From NCBI GenBank assembly GCA_902586435.1, contig CACIHJ010000010.1, positions 1 through 39,014 on the forward strand: a stretch of 39,014 nucleotides of DNA, written 5' to 3'. Source of the stretch: an uncultured Bacteroidota bacterium (GTDB lineage Bacteria; Bacteroidota; Bacteroidia; Flavobacteriales; Flavobacteriaceae). The first letter of the stretch is position 1; every line of letters begins with the position of its first letter. Below, one piece after another: positions 1 to 8,318 of the stretch. The notes below the pieces were generated by a model, which worked only from the letters and a program-made list of their open reading frames with translations, had not been told where the DNA came from and searched no databases. A program made the position numbers and the translations under genes.

Positions 1-314
1 AATCAATGCTTAAACTTGGCAGAGCTCAAGGAGTTGCAATGGCTGCTGGGCTTAACTTAAAAATACCTATTACAGAATATTCCCCAAAAAAAATTAAACT
101 ATCCATAACTGGGAACGGAAATGCAAGTAAAGAACAAGTTGCAAAAATGTTACAGAACATGCTAAAAATAAAGACCTTGCCTAAAAAACTTGATTCAACA
201 GATGGCCTTGCAGCAGCAGTCTGCCATTATTTTAATCACAACAAAATGACAAATGATAAAAAATATAGTGGATGGCAAAGTTATATTAGTAAAAATCCAG
301 ATAAGGTTGGGTAA
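1..314 (+). CDS. ruvC: Crossover junction endodeoxyribonuclease RuvC, C-terminal part (5' truncated by window edge)
   Basis: RuvC is the Holliday-junction resolvase that cuts the four-way junction held by RuvAB. Only the C-terminal ~100 residues are in the window. The reading frame is open through the left edge, so the ATG at 6 is probably internal. Seen: the family block [14 protein letters not shown], the [15 protein letters not shown] segment and the [14 protein letters not shown] block. The two Asp of the last block match the C-terminal acidic pair of the RuvC active site (established family knowledge). The stop (312-314) directly abuts the stop of the convergent dipeptidase gene at 315. 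No terminator is visible between them. Confidence 0.9.
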   Translation, partial: SMLKLGRAQGVAMAAGLNLKIPITEYSPKKIKLSITGNGNASKEQVAKMLQNMLKIKTLPKKLDSTDGLAAAVCHYFNHNKMTNDKKYSGWQSYISKNPDKVG

Positions 315-1688
315 TTATTTGCCAAAATGTTTATAGAAATTTTGAATAGTATCAATACCAAGATAAAAGTTTTTTAATCCAAAATGTTCATTTGGAGAGT
401 GAATAGAATCACTATCTAATCCAAACCCCATTAATATTGTTTTTAATCCCAGCACCTCGTCAAACATTGGAACTATAGGGATACTTCCTCCATCTTTTTG
501 GGGTATTGGCTCAACACCAAAAGTATCTTTATAGGCCTCAATAGCACATTTATAGCCTTTTGAATCTTCAGGTGTAACATAAGGGCTTCCACCATGATGT
601 TTAATTATTTCTACACTTATAGAATCTGGAATAATAGATTCTATATATTCTATAAATAGGTCACTTATTTTATTCCAATCTTGATCTGGAACTAATCGCA
701 TAGATATTTTTGCACTTGCTTCACTAGCAATGACCGTCTTAGATCCTTCTCCAGTATATCCTCCCCAAATTCCATTAACATCTAAAGTAGGTCTAATGGA
801 TTTTCTTTCTAATGTTGTATAACCTTTTTCACCTTTAACATCATTAATTCCAAGGGACTTTTTGAAAGAATCTACATTAAAATTTGATTTGTCTTCAATC
901 TCTTCTCTTTTACTTTTATCTATGTCTATAACATCATCATAAAAACCAGGAATAGTTATTTTCCCAGTATCATCTATAAGAGATGTTATAATTTTAGCTA
1001 ATGCATTAGCAGGATTATAGATTGTTCCTCCATATGTCCCAGAATGTAAATCTCTATTTGGCCCTATTACTTTTATCTCCATATAAGACAAGCCTCTCAA
1101 TCCAACAGTTAGTGTGGGACTATTAATGTTACTTAATCCAGTATCAGAAATAAGAATTATATCTGCATTTAATTTTTCTTTATTGTTTCTAATAAACTCC
1201 TCAAAATTATTACTCCCAACCTCTTCTTCACCTTCAATCATAAACTTAACATTGCAATTTAAATTTTGATTCTGAACCATTAATTGAAATGCTTTTATAT
1301 GCATGTAGACTTGACCTTTGTCATCACAAGCTCCCCTTGCAAAAATTGCTCCATCTGGATGAATTTCTGTCTTCTCTATAACAGGTTCAAAAGGTGGACT
1401 TTTCCATAAATTTAATGGATCTGGCGGTTGAACATCATAGTGGCCATAGACTAACACTGTGGGATAATCTTTATTAACTATTTTTTCACCATATACGATA
1501 GGATGACCTTTTGTTTTTATAACTTCAGATGAATCACAGCCAGCTTCTATGAGAGATTTAGATACCCAATCAGCAGTTTTATTTAGATCATCTTTATAAC
1601 TTGAATCAGCACTTATGGATGGAAATTTTAGAAATTCTAACAGCTCATCCAAGAATTCTTTTTTTTGTTGTTCAGATATTTTATTCAT
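315..1688 (-). CDS. M20 family dipeptidase / metallopeptidase
   Basis: Zinc metallopeptidase of the M20 family (carnosinase/PepV-like), expected to hydrolyse dipeptides or short peptides. 457 residues, normal for the group. Visible family blocks: VYGHYDVQPPDPLNLW with the metal-ligand His83 and the Asp85 that follows, ARGACDDKG around residues 118-125 with the bridging Asp, IEGEEEVGS with catalytic and metal Glu near 153-156, ISDTG near 180-184, DLHSGTYGG near 213-221 (His215, dimer-lid His), and a Gly-rich C-terminal GGSIPIV. No signal peptide, so cytoplasmic. It stands alone: the tRNA-Leu gene lies upstream on the other strand and ruvC converges from the left. The exact substrate cannot be read from sequence. 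Confidence 0.9.
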   Translation of the reverse strand: MNKISEQQKKEFLDELLEFLKFPSISADSSYKDDLNKTADWVSKSLIEAGCDSSEVIKTKGHPIVYGEKIVNKDYPTVLVYGHYDVQPPDPLNLWKSPPFEPVIEKTEIHPDGAIFARGACDDKGQVYMHIKAFQLMVQNQNLNCNVKFMIEGEEEVGSNNFEEFIRNNKEKLNADIILISDTGLSNINSPTLTVGLRGLSYMEIKVIGPNRDLHSGTYGGTIYNPANALAKIITSLIDDTGKITIPGFYDDVIDIDKSKREEIEDKSNFNVDSFKKSLGINDVKGEKGYTTLERKSIRPTLDVNGIWGGYTGEGSKTVIASEASAKISMRLVPDQDWNKISDLFIEYIESIIPDSISVEIIKHHGGSPYVTPEDSKGYKCAIEAYKDTFGVEPIPQKDGGSIPIVPMFDEVLGLKTILMGFGLDSDSIHSPNEHFGLKNFYLGIDTIQNFYKHFGK

Positions 1689-1712
1689 AATTAATTATTA
1701 TAAAAACTTAAC

Positions 1713-1720
1713 TATATTTG
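1713..1720 (+). promoter_or_regulatory. Candidate -7 box (TAnnTTTG type) for tRNA-Leu
   Basis: TATATTTG matches the Bacteroidota -7 consensus TAnnTTTG at all six defined positions. It ends 12 bases before the first base of the tRNA. No good TTTG is seen 19 bases upstream, so the call rests on this box and its position only. Confidence 0.4.
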
Positions 1721-1732
1721 TCATCCTCTATT

Positions 1733-1814
1733 GCGGGTGTGGTGAAATTGGTAGACACGCTAGACTTAGGATCTAGTGCTTAACGGCTTGGGGGTTCGAG
1801 TCCCTTCACCCGCA
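1733..1814 (+). tRNA. tRNA-Leu (anticodon UAG)
   Basis: A complete cloverleaf can be folded by eye. Acceptor strands GCGGGTG (1733-1739) and CACCCGC (1807-1813) pair over seven base pairs, followed by discriminator A at 1814. The anticodon stem CTAGA/TCTAG encloses the loop CTTAGGA, giving anticodon TAG at 1767-1769 with U33 and a purine at 37. The T arm is GGGGG / TTCGAGT / CCCTT. The long variable arm (about 1777-1789) fits leucine tRNA. The 3' CCA is not encoded (the genome continues CTT), so it must be added after transcription. Confidence 0.96.
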
Positions 1815-1818
1815 CTTT

Positions 1819-3432
1819 TTAATTTCCACCTGTATTATAACCAGCACCTTTTATGAATCTTCCAGGGTATTCTCCTGTATGTTCACTGTCAGAAATGACT
1901 TCTACTCCATTAACAATAACATTCTCTATACCTTCTGCATATTGAAGAGGTTCTTCAAAAGTAGCATTATCTTTAACGTTATTAGGATCAAAAATTACAA
2001 CATCTGCAAAATAATCTTTCTTTAGGAGGCCTCTATATGATATTCCTAAATTTTCAGCAGGAAGGCTAGTTAATTTTCTAATTGCTTCCTCAAGTTCTAA
2101 TAAGCCTTCATCTCTAGTATATTTTCCTAGAACTCTTATAAAACTTCCAAATGCTCTAGGATGAGTAATAAAATCTCTAGATATATCAGAATATGATCCA
2201 GCATCTGAATCAAATGATACCCATGGCAATTGAATTTTTTTTCTAATATTTTCTTCACTCATACTGAAGTAGATACATTGAATTCTACTACCATCTTCAA
2301 TAATTAGATCAACAATAGTTTCTTCTGGAGATTCTCCTCTTAATTTAGCTGCTTCAGCAATAGTCATACCTCTATATTTATCAGACATAGATTTTTTGTT
2401 AAATCCGACCATTAGAATATCTTCTGGAGGTTGTTCAGAAAGCTCTTTTCTAATATCAGCAAAAAGTCTTTTTCTAATATCAGGTCTTTTCATCCTATTT
2501 ATCCATGCTTCTCTTCCACCTTCTTGAACCCATGTTGGTATAACACCAGTAAGTCCAGTTGAACTTGCAGTATATGTATACATATCGGCGGTAATCTTTA
2601 ACCCCTTAGATCTAGCTTCCTCAACTCTTGAAATAACAGAGTCTAATAAATGATAATTTGCTTTTCTTGAAGCTTTGAGATGATATATTTCTGCAGGTAT
2701 ATCTGCTTTTTCAGCTATTTCAATCAACTCATCTACTGCAGATAGAATCCTTGAATCTTCATTCCTCATATGTGATATGTACCTTCCCCCATAAGAAGAA
2801 GCAACTTTAGAAAGTTCAATTAATTCATTTGTATCCGCATAATCACCAGGAGCATAAATAAGAGAAGATCCAATTCCAATTGCACCTTCTTCCATAGCTG
2901 ACTTCACAATCTCCCTCATAGATTCCATCTCTTCATCAGTAGCCTTTCTATTTGCATATCCAATTTCCTGAATTCTAACGGTAGCTGCTCCTAAATATGA
3001 AGCAATGTTTGGAGAAACACCATTATCTTCAAGCTTTTGCATAGCCTCACCAAATGATACATAAGAATTATCTTTAATATTTCCAGATGGTCCAGGAGAA
3101 GTTCCCTCACCAAATACTTCAAGAGTTACTCCCTGTTTAAGATCACTTAAAGATCTTCCATCATCCATTAAACTATTATATGCCCAGCTCAACATGTTGA
3201 TAAATCCAGGAGATACTGCTTTATCAGTAGCATCTATAACTCTATCTGCAACAAAATTTTTGTTTTTACCAACATATACAATCTTATCATCTGAAATAGC
3301 TACAACGCCTTTATATGGTTTATCGCCTGTGCCATCATAAATGATTCCATTTTCAATTAAAATATCACAGTTTTGAGGATCACTAGAACATGAAAAAATA
3401 AGTATTGATGCTAAAACAAGAATTCTTTTCAT
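1819..3432 (-). CDS. N-acyl-D-amino-acid deacylase-like amidohydrolase, lipoprotein
   Basis: Amidohydrolase-superfamily protein most like D-aminoacylase/N-acyl-D-glutamate deacylase. 537 residues. It starts with a lipoprotein signal, hydrophobic residues 4-14 then a lipobox with Cys15, so it is probably anchored in an envelope membrane. Recognisable segments: N-terminal beta-sandwich strand (ILIENGIIYDGTG), QGVTLEVFGEG near 100, ISHMRNED near 220, a KASRK segment, SDAGSYS near 410 and a C-terminal sandwich strand (DVVIFDPN). Oddity: the first metal-binding HxH, expected just after PGFI around residues 79-83, reads NMLSW with no histidine. The metal site must differ or activity may be altered. 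It overlaps the alkaline phosphatase upstream by four bases (ATGA), so the two are cotranslated. Natural substrate unknown; peptidoglycan or D-amino-acid scavenging is inference. Confidence 0.8.
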   Translation of the reverse strand: MKRILVLASILIFSCSSDPQNCDILIENGIIYDGTGDKPYKGVVAISDDKIVYVGKNKNFVADRVIDATDKAVSPGFINMLSWAYNSLMDDGRSLSDLKQGVTLEVFGEGTSPGPSGNIKDNSYVSFGEAMQKLEDNGVSPNIASYLGAATVRIQEIGYANRKATDEEMESMREIVKSAMEEGAIGIGSSLIYAPGDYADTNELIELSKVASSYGGRYISHMRNEDSRILSAVDELIEIAEKADIPAEIYHLKASRKANYHLLDSVISRVEEARSKGLKITADMYTYTASSTGLTGVIPTWVQEGGREAWINRMKRPDIRKRLFADIRKELSEQPPEDILMVGFNKKSMSDKYRGMTIAEAAKLRGESPEETIVDLIIEDGSRIQCIYFSMSEENIRKKIQLPWVSFDSDAGSYSDISRDFITHPRAFGSFIRVLGKYTRDEGLLELEEAIRKLTSLPAENLGISYRGLLKKDYFADVVIFDPNNVKDNATFEEPLQYAEGIENVIVNGVEVISDSEHTGEYPGRFIKGAGYNTGGN

Positions 3433-4556
3433 TGATTAACTATACTTAACAATTTATTAAAAATTTCAGTGTTTTCATAAATACCTTTAAACAAATGAGC
3501 TTTATGTCCATAGCTAAAAACAGGTACCATTGATGCAGTATGGTTAGTAGAAACAAATCGGTTTTTAATTGTAGAATCCGAGAGCTTTCCTCTTACTATT
3601 GCAGCTCCACCAGTTTCATGATCAGCTGTTACAACAACTATAGTATTCTTATCTCTTTTTGCAAACTCTAAAACAACTTCAATTGTATCGTTAAATTCCA
3701 GGAACTGTGAAACCATATAATCTTGATCATTATCATGACCACCCCAATCAATTTGCGCACCTTCAATCATTATAAAAAATGGTTTACCAATTTCATCAAG
3801 TTTGTTAAGGGTTGCTTTAGTTGAACTTGCAAGGTAAGATTCTTTCCCTGTAAAATCCTCTAGCTCATCTTCTTTATAATCAGGCTCATCGTATTCTCTA
3901 TAGGAGTAATTGACTCCTTTATAAAAATAATAAGGTTCATCTTTAGCAGTAAAAAAACCTAGATAATTGGATTTACTTTTTTCATAGTCTGAAATATTGT
4001 ATACAAATTCATATCCGTTTTCAGTCATTTCATTTATTAAGTCTCTTTTGTCTTCCCTTGAATTAAAATACTTCTTACCACCTCCTACAAAAAAATTAAC
4101 TCCACTTTTTGTCATTTGAACAGCAATATCTTTATAATTATATCTATAGTCTATATTAGCAAAAAAAGCTGCTGGTGTTGCATGCAGGATATTTGCTGTT
4201 GCAATTAAAGCAGTAGAGTAACCCTTATCCTGACATATAGAAAGTATAGACTTTATAGGGTTCCCTTCATGGTCTAGACCCAATACTTTATTTTGTGTTT
4301 TCTTTCCAGATGACATAGCAGTTCCTGATGCAGCTGAATCTGTAACTAGATTGTCATATGAGTGAGTTTTTGATAACCCAACATATTGAAAATCTTCAAG
4401 TGATGTTGAATTATTGTTTGAATACATTCCACTTGTAATTTGAGTTAATCCCATTCCATCACCAATCATCAAAATAATATTTGGTGATTCAGATTCTTGA
4501 GAGTGAATATTAAATGATATAACAAGAAGTAACGCTAGAATTATATTTTTTCTCAT
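3429..4556 (-). CDS. Alkaline phosphatase, secreted
   Basis: Phosphomonoesterase of the PhoA/alkaline phosphatase superfamily. 375 residues, shorter than E. coli PhoA, so peripheral insertions are missing. A cleavable signal peptide covers residues 1-19 (basic start, hydrophobic core, ends near HSQ), so it acts in the periplasm or outside. Catalytic signs: MIGDGMG with metal Asp33, VTDSAASGTAMSSGKKT with the nucleophile Ser74, IEGAQIDWGGHDND and VTADHETGG carrying further metal ligands. A TAAATTTG box four bases before the ATG suggests a near-leaderless transcript, although the 27-base gap to the Kdo transferase gene also allows read-through. No Pho-box-like repeat was seen. Confidence 0.9.
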   Translation of the reverse strand: MRKNIILALLLVISFNIHSQESESPNIILMIGDGMGLTQITSGMYSNNNSTSLEDFQYVGLSKTHSYDNLVTDSAASGTAMSSGKKTQNKVLGLDHEGNPIKSILSICQDKGYSTALIATANILHATPAAFFANIDYRYNYKDIAVQMTKSGVNFFVGGGKKYFNSREDKRDLINEMTENGYEFVYNISDYEKSKSNYLGFFTAKDEPYYFYKGVNYSYREYDEPDYKEDELEDFTGKESYLASSTKATLNKLDEIGKPFFIMIEGAQIDWGGHDNDQDYMVSQFLEFNDTIEVVLEFAKRDKNTIVVVTADHETGGAAIVRGKLSDSTIKNRFVSTNHTASMVPVFSYGHKAHLFKGIYENTEIFNKLLSIVNQ

Positions 4557-4560
4557 TGCT

Positions 4561-4568
4561 CAAATTTA
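4561..4568 (-). promoter_or_regulatory. Candidate -7 box before alkaline phosphatase gene
   Basis: On the minus strand TAAATTTG is an exact TAnnTTTG match ending four bases before the ATG at 4556. If used, the mRNA would begin at or next to the start codon. The matching upstream TTTG is not evident, and AT-rich DNA gives chance hits, hence low confidence. Confidence 0.28.
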
Positions 4569-4583
4569 AGTTTATTTTTTAGC

Positions 4584-5819
4584 CTAAACTAAACTTTTTT
4601 TTAAAGCTTTTATTATTTTTTCTGAACCGCCACTATTAGAATAAATATATTCTTTGTTTATTTTACCCATTGCTTCTTTAGTGGTTTTGTTAGATATTAA
4701 GCTATTAAAAATTTCCTCAAATTCAACTTGTGAATCTATGCTTTTAACTCCTCCTAATTTAACTAGTTGTTCTGCTTCAGAGAAACCTTTAAAATTCTTA
4801 CCAATTATAATAGGTATTCCAAATACAGCTGCTTCAAGTATATTATGAAGTCCGAGGTTCCCCATTCCACCTCCAACATAGGCAATATCAGCAAATTTAT
4901 ACAAGTGTTTTAATGATCCTACTGAATCGATGATTAATATTTTCTTGCTAGGATCTAAATCTCTATCAATTCTTGAGTATCTGACTGATAATGATTTTGT
5001 CATTTTTTCGAGATTTCTTATTTCTGAATCAACTATATTATGAGGAGCGATTATTGTTTTAAGATTAGTTCTCTCAACTATTGACTTTAAAAAAATTGTA
5101 TAATCTGTTTCCCATGAACTCCCAGCAATAAAACAGATATCATTATTAATAAACATTTCAATAGAATTAAATTGCTTATCCTCTTTAGCTATCTCTTTGA
5201 CTCTATCAATTCTCGTATCTCCCGAAACAGTCACATTATTTATATTATTATAATTTAATAATTCTTTAGAAGCATCATCTTGAACAAAAAAATAATCTAT
5301 TTGCTTAAGTTTATTAAGGAACCACTTCCCATATATTTTAAAATAGAATTGTGATTTGTTAAATTTACTTGATATTGAATATATAGGTATTCCTTTTTTT
5401 CTTAGTTCCACTAAATAATTTACCCAAATGTCATTTTTTACAAATACAGCTACATTAGGTTTTATTTTATTAATAAAACTTATTGCATTTTCTTTTGTAT
5501 CCATAGGAAGGTATATTCTTTCAGCTAGGCTATAGCTTAATGAGGCTTTGTAACCAGAAGGAGAGAAGAAACTTATTAATATTTTTAATTTATGTTCTTG
5601 CATCTTAAGTTTTTTAACTATTGGCTTAATTTGCTCAAACTCCCCTAATGATGCAACATGGAACCATATTGTCTTATCATTTGGTTTAATTTTCTGCTCA
5701 ATTGACTTTAACGAAGATGCTCTATCTTTAAAAAAATCATTCAGTCTATTAGAAAAGATTCTAAAAGGTTGTAATACTACAATTATAATATTAATTGATA
5801 TGTTATAAATAAAGTGCAA
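4584..5819 (-). CDS. kdtA: 3-deoxy-D-manno-octulosonic acid (Kdo) transferase
   Basis: Glycosyltransferase family 30 enzyme that moves Kdo from CMP-Kdo to lipid A precursor in the inner membrane, an early step of LPS core synthesis. 411 residues. A membrane anchor lies near residues 5-18, then the family block WFHVASLGEFEQIKPIV with the probable catalytic Glu60. Later blocks include PNVAVFVKNDIW (family usually has E or K-x-E-x-W here), the acceptor-side SGDTRIDRV, and the C-terminal nucleotide-sugar domain with AYVGGGMGNLGLHNILEAAVFGIP. The start is a TTG at 5817-5819: an in-frame TAA immediately precedes it and no ATG occurs in the early family-conserved part. It is divergent from the DegT aminotransferase. 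Confidence 0.92.
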   Translation of the reverse strand: MHFIYNISINIIIVVLQPFRIFSNRLNDFFKDRASSLKSIEQKIKPNDKTIWFHVASLGEFEQIKPIVKKLKMQEHKLKILISFFSPSGYKASLSYSLAERIYLPMDTKENAISFINKIKPNVAVFVKNDIWVNYLVELRKKGIPIYSISSKFNKSQFYFKIYGKWFLNKLKQIDYFFVQDDASKELLNYNNINNVTVSGDTRIDRVKEIAKEDKQFNSIEMFINNDICFIAGSSWETDYTIFLKSIVERTNLKTIIAPHNIVDSEIRNLEKMTKSLSVRYSRIDRDLDPSKKILIIDSVGSLKHLYKFADIAYVGGGMGNLGLHNILEAAVFGIPIIIGKNFKGFSEAEQLVKLGGVKSIDSQVEFEEIFNSLISNKTTKEAMGKINKEYIYSNSGGSEKIIKALKKSLV

Positions 5820-5832
5820 TTAAAACTTTTTC

Positions 5833-5840
5833 CAAAAATA
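5833..5840 (-). promoter_or_regulatory. Candidate -7 box for kdtA
   Basis: TATTTTTG on the minus strand matches TAnnTTTG exactly, 13 bases before the TTG start of kdtA. It sits back to back with the plus-strand box at 5847-5854 in a 47-base divergent interval. Confidence 0.35.
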
Positions 5841-5846
5841 CTTTAT

Positions 5847-5854
5847 TAAATTTG
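5847..5854 (+). promoter_or_regulatory. Candidate -7 box for the DegT aminotransferase gene
   Basis: TAAATTTG matches TAnnTTTG exactly and ends 12 bases before the ATG at 5867. The upstream half of the promoter is not clear. Confidence 0.35.
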
Positions 5855-5866
5855 TTTTTTGAAAAA

Positions 5867-7003
5867 ATGAGAAAAATAAACATGGTTGACCTCCAAGGTC
5901 AATACAAAAAAATTAGATGGCAAGTTAACAGAGAAATTAAGAAAGTCCTTAAGTCTGCAGCCTTTATTAACGGACCTATTGTTAAAGAATTTGAGACAAA
6001 TTTAAAAGATTTTTTAGGCACAAAAAATGTGATTCCTTGTGCTAATGGAACAGATGCTCTTCAGGTAGCGTTAATGTCTTTAGGGCTAGATAAAGGAGAT
6101 GAAGTAATCACAACTAATTTTTCTTTTGCATCTACAATTGAAGTAATACTTCTATTGGGTCTAAAACCAATTTTGGTTGATATTGATTCTAAAACGTTCA
6201 ATATAGATCCAGCAATGATTAAAAATAGAATAACAAGTAGAACTAAAGCTATAATACCGGTTCACTTATATGGACAATCTTGTAGAATGAATGAAATTAT
6301 GGAAATAGCAAAAGAAAATAAATTATTTGTAATAGAAGATAATGCGCAAGCTCTTGGATCAAAAGTAAAATTATCAAATTCAACAAAAGTAATGTCTGGA
6401 ACAATTGGTGATATTGGAACAACATCATTCTTTCCTTCAAAAAATTTAGGGGGATATGGAGATGGAGGAGCAATTTTTACTAATTCAGATGATTTAGCTT
6501 TTAAAATGAGGGGAATCGTAAATCATGGTATGTATAAAAGATATTATCACGATGAAATAGGAGTTAACTCTAGACTTGATTCTATACAAGCGGCTATTTT
6601 AAATGTCAAATTAAAGTATCTTGATATATATAATAAAAGAAGAATTGCTGCAGCAACTGAGTATAATTCTAGGCTTGAATCAATTAGTGAAATTGAAACT
6701 CCTTATCTAGAATCTGATTCTGATTCTCATGTTTTTCATCAGTATACTATAAAAGTAAAAAATGGAAAAAGAGATAAACTTGCTGAATTTCTTTCATCAA
6801 AAGAGATTCCATTTGGAATATACTATCCATTAGGATTTCATGAGCAAAAGGCATATAGAAACAATTTTAATCAAAGTGAAAATTTTGAAAACACTAATAT
6901 TGTTAAAGATCAAGTAATTTCTCTTCCAATGCATACAGAATTATCTAAGTCTCAAATTGATTTTATTTGTAACTCAATTAAGGAGTTTTTCTCTAATAAT
7001 TAG
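5867..7003 (+). CDS. DegT/DnrJ/EryC1/StrS family PLP aminotransferase
   Basis: Fold-type I PLP enzyme of the sugar aminotransferase family, which usually transfers an amino group from glutamate to a keto-sugar nucleotide for surface polysaccharide. 378 residues. Visible: MVDLQGQYKKI at the start, CANGTDALQVALMSL, the cofactor Asp in VIEDNAQALGS near 158, the Schiff-base Lys192 in FFPSKNLGGYGDGGA, and NSRLDSIQAAIL. ATG 5867 is chosen because the family begins close to MVDL; a longer frame from a TTG at 5852 would overlap the presumed promoter. It lies next to the LPS gene kdtA (divergent), consistent with an envelope role, but the sugar substrate cannot be told. Confidence 0.9.
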   Translation: MRKINMVDLQGQYKKIRWQVNREIKKVLKSAAFINGPIVKEFETNLKDFLGTKNVIPCANGTDALQVALMSLGLDKGDEVITTNFSFASTIEVILLLGLKPILVDIDSKTFNIDPAMIKNRITSRTKAIIPVHLYGQSCRMNEIMEIAKENKLFVIEDNAQALGSKVKLSNSTKVMSGTIGDIGTTSFFPSKNLGGYGDGGAIFTNSDDLAFKMRGIVNHGMYKRYYHDEIGVNSRLDSIQAAILNVKLKYLDIYNKRRIAAATEYNSRLESISEIETPYLESDSDSHVFHQYTIKVKNGKRDKLAEFLSSKEIPFGIYYPLGFHEQKAYRNNFNQSENFENTNIVKDQVISLPMHTELSKSQIDFICNSIKEFFSNN

Positions 7004-7040
7004 AAATAATTTCTATAAATTACAGCAATTAAACTTTGAA

Positions 7041-8318
7041 ATGAAAAAAATATATATACTTCTAATATTTATGAGTACCAATCTCAGTGCTCAAGAGATT
7101 TATATTCACGCTGGAAAAATATTTGATTCAAAATCAGGGAAAATAGAAAATACTAAAACAATAATTATAGATGATAATATTATAACCTCTATTCAAAAAG
7201 GGTTTATTTCTCCAGAAGAGGATGATATAAAAGTAATTGATTTAAAATCTAAAACTTTAATTCCTGGTTTAATTGACTTTCATGTGCACATGGAAAGTGT
7301 ATCTGGAGGGAAAGATAATTATATAAATAGATTCCAAGAGAATGAAGCTGATGTTGCATTTAGATCAACAATTGTTGCAAAAAAAACTCTAATGGCAGGG
7401 TTTACATCTGTTAGAGATGTCGGAGGCTCTGGTGTTAATATATCACTTAGAAATGCAATAAATAGAGGAGTTGTAATAGGCCCTAGAATTTTTACTTCTG
7501 GAAAAAGTCTTGCTTCAACTGGAGGTCATGCAGATCCAACTAATGGATACAAAAAATCTCTTATGGGGGATCCAGGTCCTAAGGAAGGAGTAGTAAATTC
7601 AATTGATGATGCAAGGAAAGCTGTAAGACAGAGATATAAGAATGGTGCAGACTTGATTAAAATTACAGCAACAGGAGGTGTAATGAGTCTTGCAAAAAGT
7701 GGTCAAAATCCACAATTTACTATTGAGGTAATTAAAGAAATTGTAAAAACTGCAAAAGATTATGGAATGCATGTTGCAGCTCATGCGCATGGAGATGAAG
7801 GTATGTATAGAGCTGTTAAAGCTGGAGTTAAAACAATAGAGCATGGATCAATTATGAAGAAAAGAACAATGAAATTAATGAAAGAGATGAATGCATACTT
7901 AGTACCAACAATAAGTGCTGGAGAACATGTAGCAAAAATGGCAAAGATTCCAGGTTTCTACCCAGAAATTATAATACCAAAAGCAATTGAGATTGGTATT
8001 CAAAATAAGCGAACAACTGGTGAGGCATATAAAATGGGTGTTCCAATTTCCTTTGGAACAGATGCAGGTGTTTTTCCTCATGGAGAAAATGCAGGAGAAT
8101 TTATTTATATGTCAGAAGTAGGAATTCCATCTGATTATATCTTACAATCTGCAACTATTACCAATGCAAAGTTATTAGACATGCCTGACAAGTTAGGCCA
8201 AATTGCTCCTGGGTTCTATGCAGATATAATAGCAACGGATGATGATCCATTAGAAAACATAGCTACTATGAGGGATGTTAAGTTTGTTATGAAAAACGGT
8301 GTGATCTATAAGGATTAG
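7041..8318 (+). CDS. Secreted metal-dependent amidohydrolase (imidazolonepropionase/Xaa-Pro dipeptidase-like)
   Basis: Amidohydrolase-superfamily enzyme. 425 residues. The start at 7041 gives a clean signal peptide (MKKIYILLIFMSTNLSA then Q), so it is exported. Metal and active-site marks: HVH at 81-83 after PGLIDF, ADLIKITATGGVMS with the Lys that is usually carboxylated, AAHAHGDEGMYRAVKAG, KTIEHGS, and SFGTDAG with the last metal Asp. This pattern fits the group that cleaves Xaa-Pro, Xaa-Arg or Xaa-Lys dipeptides. The two-stranded sandwich at the ends (IYIHAGKIFD and DIIATDDDPL) is intact. It starts 37 bases after the DegT aminotransferase and may be cotranscribed. Its stop overlaps the convergent fabD stop by four bases. 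Confidence 0.85.
   Translation: MKKIYILLIFMSTNLSAQEIYIHAGKIFDSKSGKIENTKTIIIDDNIITSIQKGFISPEEDDIKVIDLKSKTLIPGLIDFHVHMESVSGGKDNYINRFQENEADVAFRSTIVAKKTLMAGFTSVRDVGGSGVNISLRNAINRGVVIGPRIFTSGKSLASTGGHADPTNGYKKSLMGDPGPKEGVVNSIDDARKAVRQRYKNGADLIKITATGGVMSLAKSGQNPQFTIEVIKEIVKTAKDYGMHVAAHAHGDEGMYRAVKAGVKTIEHGSIMKKRTMKLMKEMNAYLVPTISAGEHVAKMAKIPGFYPEIIIPKAIEIGIQNKRTTGEAYKMGVPISFGTDAGVFPHGENAGEFIYMSEVGIPSDYILQSATITNAKLLDMPDKLGQIAPGFYADIIATDDDPLENIATMRDVKFVMKNGVIYKD

Noticed and set aside
6-8. ATG at 6 as the start of ruvC
   Set aside because: The frame stays open to the window edge and the visible part is only the C-terminal third of RuvC.
7599-8081. Minus-strand frames inside the amidohydrolase gene (7599-7844, 7899-8081)
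   Set aside because: Cys-rich, low-complexity antisense shadows with no family blocks, lying fully within a well-supported gene.
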